A DNA stretch of 64,000 nucleotides from Radiobacillus deserti. Lineage in GTDB: Bacteria; Bacillota; Bacilli; Bacillales; Amphibacillaceae. Shown here piece after piece: positions 58,519 through 64,000 of this stretch. The position numbers and the translations under genes are program-made. Within the stretch, counting starts at the first letter, position 1; every line of letters starts with the position of its first letter. Where the stretch lies: assembly GCF_007301515.1 (NCBI RefSeq), contig NZ_CP041666.1:1240001-1304000 (forward strand), in the 5' to 3' direction. The notes below the pieces were generated by a model that was not told the origin of the DNA, searched no databases, and saw nothing but the letters and a program-made list of their open reading frames with translations.

Positions 58519-59472
58519 TTACTTCGTTAATCCTTCTTTAATCGTATTCATGTTCCATTTCATCATGTCAATGTACGTATCTCCATCTTCACCAGGTTTA
58601 CCGAGGGAGTCTGTAAATACTTTGCCCATGATATCTACACCAGTTTCAGCGGAAACAGCTTCCATGCTTCGTGGATCAATACTCGTCTCAAGAAATAAAC
58701 CTTTGATTTGTTTTTCGTTAATAATATCTACAATTCTAGTAATTTGATCAGGTGTTCCTTGGTTTTCTTGATTGATTTCCCAAATGTACTCTGCTTGGAA
58801 CCCATACGCTTTACTAAAATATTTGAAAGCTCCTTCACTTGTAACGAGTACTCGTTCCTTTTCTGGAATTTCATTAAATGCAGCAACCGCTTCTTCATGA
58901 AGCTTTTGTAGTTTCTCGATATATTCCTCTGTGTTCTTTTTATACACGTCCTCGTTATCTGGATCTACTTTGATTAACCCATCGCGAGCATTTTTTGCGT
59001 ATTTTATTCCATTTTCTACGTCTAGCCATGCGTGAGGATCTTCTTCTCCTTCATTGCCTTCTGTTGTGAGGTACATAGGCTCTACGTCTTCACTCATACG
59101 GAAAACAGGAGCGTCATCTCCAGATTTCCCAGCGGTCTCCATTAACTTGTTAAACCATGAATTTCCTGCCTCTAAGTTTAGTCCGTTATAAAAGACGGCA
59201 TCTGCATCTGTTGTTTTTTGAACATCATCTGGCAGTGGATCGTATTCATGCGGGTTCGAGCCTATAGGAGCAAGACTGTGGATGTCCACTAAATCCCCGC
59301 CAACGTTCTTGACAATATCATAAACGATAGAATAAGTAGTTACGACTTGAACCTTATCATCACTAGATTCTGCTTCTGCTTCCGTGGACTCGTCTTTCGT
59401 ATTTCCACAAGCTGATAATAGGGTGATGGCAAAAATCGACGTCAGTAAAAATAGTAAGCCTTTTTTAAACAT
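58519..59472 (-). CDS. mntA: Manganese ABC transporter substrate-binding lipoprotein
   Basis: A 317-residue lipoprotein (lipobox LLSAC, Cys22) of the PsaA/MntC cluster A-I family, which captures Mn2+ outside the membrane. The four metal ligands fit a manganese site: His in GSNPHEYDP, His in EDPHAWLD, Glu in LVTSEGAFKYF and Asp in VFTDSLG. The His-rich loop of zinc binders is absent. The last stretch (MMKWNMNTIKEGL) is typical. It is the third gene of the operon, after ATPase and permease, the reverse of the common order. Confidence 0.9.
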   Translation of the reverse strand: MFKKGLLFLLTSIFAITLLSACGNTKDESTEAEAESSDDKVQVVTTYSIVYDIVKNVGGDLVDIHSLAPIGSNPHEYDPLPDDVQKTTDADAVFYNGLNLEAGNSWFNKLMETAGKSGDDAPVFRMSEDVEPMYLTTEGNEGEEDPHAWLDVENGIKYAKNARDGLIKVDPDNEDVYKKNTEEYIEKLQKLHEEAVAAFNEIPEKERVLVTSEGAFKYFSKAYGFQAEYIWEINQENQGTPDQITRIVDIINEKQIKGLFLETSIDPRSMEAVSAETGVDIMGKVFTDSLGKPGEDGDTYIDMMKWNMNTIKEGLTK

Positions 59473-59503
59473 GTTAAAACTCTCCCTTTTTGTAAAAATT
59501 TTT

Positions 59504-60361
59504 TTAAGCTAATGAAGCTCTTTTTCGTTTGGCCTTTAGTGTTTTCCATATCACTCCGTGTTTAGGAGAGAATAAGAAAACGAGAATAAAAATTGCAGTG
59601 GATGCGAGAACAATGGTTGCACCAGATGCTAGGTTATAGGTGAAGCTAAAATAAAGACCAACAATAGCGGAAATGATTCCAATACCAGAAGAAATAAAAA
59701 TCATAATCCATAACCGCTCCGTTAATAGATAAGCAGCCGCTGCAGGTGTGATGAGCATCGCAACTACTAGTACGATTCCAACTGTTTGTAGAGAAGCTAC
59801 AGTCACCATAGTCAATAGTGTCATAAGAAAATAGTGAATAAGACGAACTGGTAATCCGTACGCTGCCCCCATCGTTTGGTCAAAGGATGTAACCAATAGT
59901 TCTTTATAGAACAAATAAACAGCAAGTAATACAAAAACTCCAATTCCTAACGTAATCCACATATCCGAAGATCGTACCGCTAGGACGTTCCCGAACAAAA
60001 TATGGTATAAATCAGTACTACTCTTAAGCATCGTGATAATAATGATTCCGGAAGCAAACGCTGCTGTGAACATAATTCCAATCGAAGTGTCATGCTTTAT
60101 TCGGCTATTCTGAGTGACGAACCCGATTGCAATAGCCGTTACGATTCCAGTAATAACAGCCCCAAAAAAGAAATTAATCCCTAACATATAAGAGATAGCA
60201 ACACCTGGAAGTACCGCATGAGATATTGCGTCGCCCATGAGCGCCATGCCTCTCAAAATGATAAAACATCCGATTACTCCGCAAATAATTCCGACCATTA
60301 TGGATGTTAATAACGCTTTTTGTAAAAATCCATAATGCATAATGGCATCGATAAATTCCAT
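59504..60361 (-). CDS. mntC: Manganese ABC transporter permease
   Basis: A 285-residue permease of the ABC-3 family with about eight membrane helices. GCFIILRGMALMGDAISHAVLPGVA is the conserved region that contacts the ATPase, and TVGIVLVVAMLITPAAAAYLL a second typical stretch. Its start overlaps the end of the ATPase gene by one base. The operon has only one permease gene, so the transporter is probably a homodimer, unlike B. subtilis MntABCD with two permeases. Confidence 0.9.
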   Translation of the reverse strand: MEFIDAIMHYGFLQKALLTSIMVGIICGVIGCFIILRGMALMGDAISHAVLPGVAISYMLGINFFFGAVITGIVTAIAIGFVTQNSRIKHDTSIGIMFTAAFASGIIIITMLKSSTDLYHILFGNVLAVRSSDMWITLGIGVFVLLAVYLFYKELLVTSFDQTMGAAYGLPVRLIHYFLMTLLTMVTVASLQTVGIVLVVAMLITPAAAAYLLTERLWIMIFISSGIGIISAIVGLYFSFTYNLASGATIVLASTAIFILVFLFSPKHGVIWKTLKAKRKRASLA

Positions 60362-61107
60362 TACATAGTCACTCCCATCTCATTCATAAAGGAAAAATGT
60401 CCTTTATATGCTTTTTCAATGACATCTGGCTTAAATACGTCACGAACACTTCCAAACCCTATTAATTCTTTGTTAAGTAGGATTAGCTTGTCGAAATAAT
60501 CGTTTGCTTTACTTAAGTCATGGTGGACTACAATGACTGTTTTTCCTTGTAAACATAGTTCTTTTAAAATATTTACGATGGTTTCTTCACTTGAAATATC
60601 CACACCAACAAAAGGTTCATCTAAACAGAATAATTCGGCTTTTTGTGCCAGCGCTCTGGCCAAGAATACCCTTTGCTGCTGCCCACCGGATAATTCTCCA
60701 ATCTGTCGTTTACTGAATTCTTGCATACCCACACGTTGTAAACATTCCATTGCCCACTGTTTTTCTTGTTTCTTCGGACGACGGAACAACCTCAAATGTG
60801 GATACGTACCAATCAGTACAGCTTCTAAAACCGTAATAGGGAAATCCCAGTCAATATCATTTCGTTGCGGAACATAGGCGATTTTTTGGCGAACGTCTTT
60901 CATTTCATGACCTAATACCTGAACTTCTCCTTTATCACGTGGAATAAGCTGAAGCATTGCTTTCAAAAAGGTTGATTTTCCGGCACCGTTTGGCCCGATT
61001 ATGCCAACTAGGTGTCCTGGGTCAACAGACAGACTAACATCTTTCACGGCTTCATTTCCGTAATAGGAAACATGTAAATCTTTAATAAAAATAGCAGGAT
61101 GTAACAT
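60361..61107 (-). CDS. mntB: Manganese ABC transporter ATP-binding protein
   Basis: A 248-residue ABC ATPase that powers Mn2+ uptake. Walker A is GPNGAGKST, the signature LSGGQQQRVFLARALA, Walker B FCLDEPFVGVD and the switch His is in VIVVHHDLS. VPQRNDIDWDFPITV matches the Q-loop region of Mn/Zn ATPases. It is the first gene of the operon, preceded by AAGGAGAGA. The promoter and a probable MntR box are upstream. Confidence 0.93.
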   Translation of the reverse strand: MLHPAIFIKDLHVSYYGNEAVKDVSLSVDPGHLVGIIGPNGAGKSTFLKAMLQLIPRDKGEVQVLGHEMKDVRQKIAYVPQRNDIDWDFPITVLEAVLIGTYPHLRLFRRPKKQEKQWAMECLQRVGMQEFSKRQIGELSGGQQQRVFLARALAQKAELFCLDEPFVGVDISSEETIVNILKELCLQGKTVIVVHHDLSKANDYFDKLILLNKELIGFGSVRDVFKPDVIEKAYKGHFSFMNEMGVTM

Positions 61108-61191
61108 TTTGATCTCTCCTTTATATCAATTTCACTTATACCTTTCTCAAGTCTCTAATGAACAAAGTATGCCATTACACTAAATATGTTC

Positions 61192-61261
61192 AGTATAGCA
61201 ATACTTATTGCGTAACACAATAAATATAGATTAGATTAAAAGTTTTTCCTTAGTGCAAATT
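61192..61261 (-). promoter_or_regulatory. Promoter and MntR box of the manganese operon
   Basis: On the minus strand, -35 TTGTGT (61215-61220) and -10 TATACT (61192-61197) are 17 bp apart. Upstream, at 61241-61261, AATTTGCACTAAGGAAAAAC closely resembles the Bacillus MntR box of mntA. It lies about 20 bp upstream of the -35. Mn-dependent control is therefore likely. The rest of the 61108-61495 gap shows no gene. Confidence 0.65.
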
Positions 61262-61495
61262 ATAAGTGACTGATAGCTATTGTCAATAGAAACTTCAGAT
61301 TTTTTACAAATCATATCGTGAGGATGAATGAAAAGGTGGAGTTATGAACACTTGATGTAAGCGAAAATATACGTGCTATTGATGGAAAGGAAAATTATTT
61401 TTTAAAGAATGGCTTGCAGATAAAATACATAAATTCACGCTTCATTAGGAAAACTAATGGAAGTAAAAAATATACATGCATTGGAGGTACATACT

Positions 61496-61765
61496 ATGTC
61501 TCAGAACCTACATCAACAATTGCAACAAGCGAGTCAGCAGATAAAAGATGCACAAGAAGCAGTCATTCGGGCTAATGGTGCAAATACACAGGAAATAGAC
61601 CAAGCCATTGGTCAGCTGCAACAAATAGAACAGCAGCTGCAACAAGCAAAAGACCAATCAGGTAGAGAAGCAACAGAAAATCCGCAGTTTCAACAAGCTT
61701 TTGAGCAATTACACAATGTGCGTAAGCAGATTGGAAATATAAAAGATCATAGTAATGACGTATAA
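61496..61765 (+). CDS. Gln-rich helical small protein (DUF2524/2564-like)
   Basis: An 89-residue soluble protein of long amphipathic helices, very rich in Gln (LHQQLQQASQQIKDAQ, IGQLQQIEQQLQQAKDQ) and likely coiled coil. The family resembles the small DUF2524/DUF2564 proteins of Bacillus, of unknown role; this is not firm. GGAGG lies 8 bp before the ATG at 61496; an upstream start at 61457 is not supported. A terminator follows. Confidence 0.6.
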   Translation: MSQNLHQQLQQASQQIKDAQEAVIRANGANTQEIDQAIGQLQQIEQQLQQAKDQSGREATENPQFQQAFEQLHNVRKQIGNIKDHSNDV

Positions 61766-61770
61766 ATTTT

Positions 61771-61796
61771 AAATCCTCTTTTAGAGGATTTTTTTT
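61771..61796 (+). terminator. Intrinsic terminator
   Basis: A perfect 9-bp stem (61771-61779 with 61783-61791) followed by T-run, after the Gln-rich protein gene. Confidence 0.85.
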
Positions 61797-61964
61797 GGAG
61801 TTGTAACAGTAGAATTAAGGGGGTGTACTGGATAGGCATGATTTGTATTGAGAAGCAATATGACTGAAAACTTTAAATAATATTTGGATTATGATGGTGA
61901 CATAATGAATGTTCCGTGCTATTTTAAACATTGGGATAATATTCCTGTTTATAAGGAGGTAGTC

Positions 61965-62459
61965 ATGGAACATTTCATTAAAGAGCCAAGCAAATCATTA
62001 TCTGAAAACATAAAGAAAGTATGGGTAATACGAGAAATAATTGAGAATCTTATAGGGTTTTTGGTGTTAGGTGTTTTATTTTTCTTAGATAATCGATTTG
62101 ATTGGTTGGAATGGATAGGGTGGGGACTAACAATATTATTGATTGTATCTGTTCTGTTCGCGATATGGGGAATCGGGATTAAACCAATCATTTTACATAA
62201 GACTTGGGGATATGATGTAAATGAGGAGTTCTTACAATTAAAACATGGAGCGATTACAGAAGAAAGAGAACTTATTCCGATGACCAAAATCCAGGCTGTT
62301 TCTACTAAGCAAGGTCCATTAATGAAAAGGTATGGACTTTATTCCATTTCCATCGAAACGATGGGGTCATCACACAGTATTCCAGGAATATCAAAAGAAA
62401 TTGCGCAGGATCTCCGTGATCAAATTGCTATATATGCAAAGGTGAAGGAGGTAGAGTAA
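61965..62459 (+). CDS. ydbS: PH domain-containing membrane protein YdbS
   Basis: A 164-residue protein with two membrane helices (about residues 25-70) and one bacterial PH (bPH2) domain: YDVNEEFLQLKHGAITEERELIPMTKIQAVSTKQGPLMKRYGL. In B. subtilis YdbS and YdbT act together and confer resistance to amylocyclicin-type bacteriocins. AAGGAGG lies before the ATG at 61965; a longer frame from 61884 has no ribosome site. The stop is directly followed by the ATG of ydbT. Confidence 0.88.
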   Translation: MEHFIKEPSKSLSENIKKVWVIREIIENLIGFLVLGVLFFLDNRFDWLEWIGWGLTILLIVSVLFAIWGIGIKPIILHKTWGYDVNEEFLQLKHGAITEERELIPMTKIQAVSTKQGPLMKRYGLYSISIETMGSSHSIPGISKEIAQDLRDQIAIYAKVKEVE

Positions 62460-63944
62460 ATGTCAGAAACGAGACGCTACCATCCTCTTCTTATTTTGTT
62501 CCAAATTGTAAAATTAATTAGAAGCTCTATTGTTTTTATTGTGTATTTGTTTGTCTTGAAAGCAGGGTCTGATGCTGATTATGTGTTTTACGGTCGAATT
62601 GTTTTTTTGGCCATTTTTATTCTAACGTTCTTATCTATCATCTTTAGATGGTTCGTGCAAACGTACCAGGTCGATGAAAGAGCATTCCATCTTAATAAAG
62701 GATTATTTGTGAAATCTAAGCAAACAGTTCCTTTTACAAAAATCCAAAATATAAATCGACATACTTCTTTTTTTCATCGACTTTTTCAAGTGACATCCAT
62801 TCATTTTGAGACGGGCATGAATAATGAGGAATCATCTGTTGATTTTCCAGTTATAACTCAGGCAGAAGCAGATCGTTTAGAAGCACAGGTAAAGCAATTT
62901 GATACTAATGTTGATCAAGAAGGAGAAGAACAAGTTTTAGAGAATCAAGAGCCTTCATTACATAAAACGATTCACTTTACACCAACGAAGAAGGATACTT
63001 TTAAAGCGGCATTCTCATCTTTAAGCTTTCTTGTGTTCGTTCCGTTACTTATATCTGTTTATACAAATATAGATGACATTTTTGATCTGGATAAACAAGC
63101 AGAGGGGCTTTTTTATATCATTATCCATTCCTGGTGGATTACGACTATCGTTGTTTTCATAATTATTGTTTCATCCTTAGCGTATGGAATTATTCGCACG
63201 TATATAAAATACGGAAAATATGAGATTTCTTCCGATTCAGACCGAATCTATATTAAAAAAGGAATCCTAGATGAAACGGCTTTTTCTATCTCAAAAGAAA
63301 AGGTGCAAGCTGTTGAAGTATCACAGTCCTTCATGAAGCGAATTCTTGGTCTAGCAGAAGTTAAGCTAACAAGTACTAGTAATTCCATCAATGATAAGTT
63401 AGAAGTAAACACATTATATCCTTTTCTACCAATTCATCGAGCATACGGAATAATCTCAGATATATTGCCATCTTATAATATTGTGGAAGAGATGGAGAGA
63501 CTTCCTAAACAATCGTTATGGATTCGACTAATGAGACCAAGTTGGTTCTGGATTATCGTTGTCATTGTTCTTTTTTTCTGGAAACCTGCTTTTCTAGGTT
63601 TAGATGGTTTTTGGTGGATGGGATCGATCTTGTTATTCGTTGTTATCTACTTGTCTAGAGTGCTGGATTATTTTCATACTCGCTATGTGTTACGTGGACC
63701 ATTTATCCAAATGAAAACAGGATCGTTTTCTACCACACTATTCATGACAAAAAGAGATAAAGTAATAGGTGTAACTGTATCGAGAGGTCCAGTACAACGT
63801 AAGTTGCGTCTTGCTTCTATATTAACGAAGAACCGTGCAAATCCTATCCGATATTCTGGGCTGGATGATGTTCCTCAATCTATAGCAAACGATTTTTATT
63901 ACTGGTATGCAGACAGAAGAAAAGATATAAATATTGAGGAATGA
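62460..63944 (+). CDS. ydbT: Multi-PH-domain membrane protein YdbT
   Basis: A 494-residue membrane protein with three bPH2 repeats: around residues 65-145 (YQVDERAFHLNKGLF, VPFTKIQNINRHTSFFHRLF), 255-330 (YEISSDSDRIYIKKGIL, KVQAVEVSQSFMKRILGL) and 405-475 (RYVLRGPFIQMKTGSF, RDKVIGVTVSRGPVQRKLRLAS). Paired membrane helices precede each. Its ATG directly follows the ydbS stop, so the two are translationally coupled. Together they resemble the YdbST pair of B. subtilis, linked to bacteriocin resistance. Confidence 0.9.
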   Translation: MSETRRYHPLLILFQIVKLIRSSIVFIVYLFVLKAGSDADYVFYGRIVFLAIFILTFLSIIFRWFVQTYQVDERAFHLNKGLFVKSKQTVPFTKIQNINRHTSFFHRLFQVTSIHFETGMNNEESSVDFPVITQAEADRLEAQVKQFDTNVDQEGEEQVLENQEPSLHKTIHFTPTKKDTFKAAFSSLSFLVFVPLLISVYTNIDDIFDLDKQAEGLFYIIIHSWWITTIVVFIIIVSSLAYGIIRTYIKYGKYEISSDSDRIYIKKGILDETAFSISKEKVQAVEVSQSFMKRILGLAEVKLTSTSNSINDKLEVNTLYPFLPIHRAYGIISDILPSYNIVEEMERLPKQSLWIRLMRPSWFWIIVVIVLFFWKPAFLGLDGFWWMGSILLFVVIYLSRVLDYFHTRYVLRGPFIQMKTGSFSTTLFMTKRDKVIGVTVSRGPVQRKLRLASILTKNRANPIRYSGLDDVPQSIANDFYYWYADRRKDINIEE

Positions 63945-64000
63945 AGAGGCAGATTTATTGGCAATTTATAAGTAGGAAACTATAATAATGGCAAGTAAAT

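Overview
The window is chromosomal DNA from a low-GC, endospore-forming Gram-positive bacterium of the family Bacillaceae, probably a halotolerant member close to Oceanobacillus, Virgibacillus or Pontibacillus. The evidence is the AT-rich coding, strong AGGAGG ribosome sites, frequent GTG/TTG starts, tight U-tailed terminators, two tiny YjcZ-type sporulation peptides, a BCCT compatible-solute transporter, a BH0509-like peptide, the ydbS-ydbT pair and lone SLAP and DUF1836 proteins. The genus cannot be fixed from this sequence alone. No rRNA, tRNA, CRISPR array, phage module or transposase was recognised.

Layout. 1-9.5 kb: a membrane protein cut by the window edge, a NERD-domain nuclease-like protein, a PadR regulator with a DUF4188 partner, a BCCT transporter, an SgrR-type regulator divergent from an MFS transporter across a 46-bp perfect palindrome, a second MFS transporter and a GNAT enzyme. 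9.5-21.9 kb: HAD phosphatases, a family 1 6-phospho-beta-glucosidase, a PfkB sugar kinase, two YjcZ peptides, a frameshifted quinone reductase, tandem secreted alkaline phosphatases, a lipoprotein, a possible structured RNA and a polysaccharide deacetylase. 21.9-25.5 kb: a copper efflux operon (copZ, copA and a small His-containing membrane peptide) followed by a decayed YkgJ-type gene. 25.6-36.7 kb: hemolysin III, DUF1836, an Ntn-type acyltransferase, TSUP, HAD, a peptidoglycan amidase, rlmN, the folate genes pabA and a pabB-pabC fusion, a luciferase-like oxidoreductase and methylmalonyl-CoA epimerase.

36.8-45.3 kb: an NSS amino-acid symporter and alanine dehydrogenase, then a second NERD protein flanked by two repeat arrays, a VOC protein, an NDH-2-like flavoprotein, a glutamate/aspartate symporter and a bile-acid:Na+ family transporter. 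45.4-55.4 kb: a patchwork of small accessory genes and decayed genes (GNAT and CPBP pseudogenes, acetyltransferases, a kinase-like protein, small membrane and zinc-binding peptides, a SLAP protein and a secreted lipase). 55.4-64 kb: a formate/nitrite channel, an orphan HsdR-N-type endonuclease, a ZIP transporter, a manganese ABC transporter behind a probable MntR box, and ydbS-ydbT.

The most unusual observation is a family of three intergenic arrays (7475-7585, 39860-39971, 40996-41108). Each has six copies of TGAAAGTA or a one- to two-base variant, repeated every 20-21 bp, two helical turns, always starting just downstream of a gene or its terminator in the same orientation. Two arrays bracket the zinc-ribbon NERD gene as direct repeats and the third stands alone. 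I know of no described element with this form. Several genes are broken by single frameshifts or in-frame stops (14517-15490, 24983-25336, 45411-45944, 50900-51555). The single-base ones could be sequencing errors; the multiply broken ones look like real decay.
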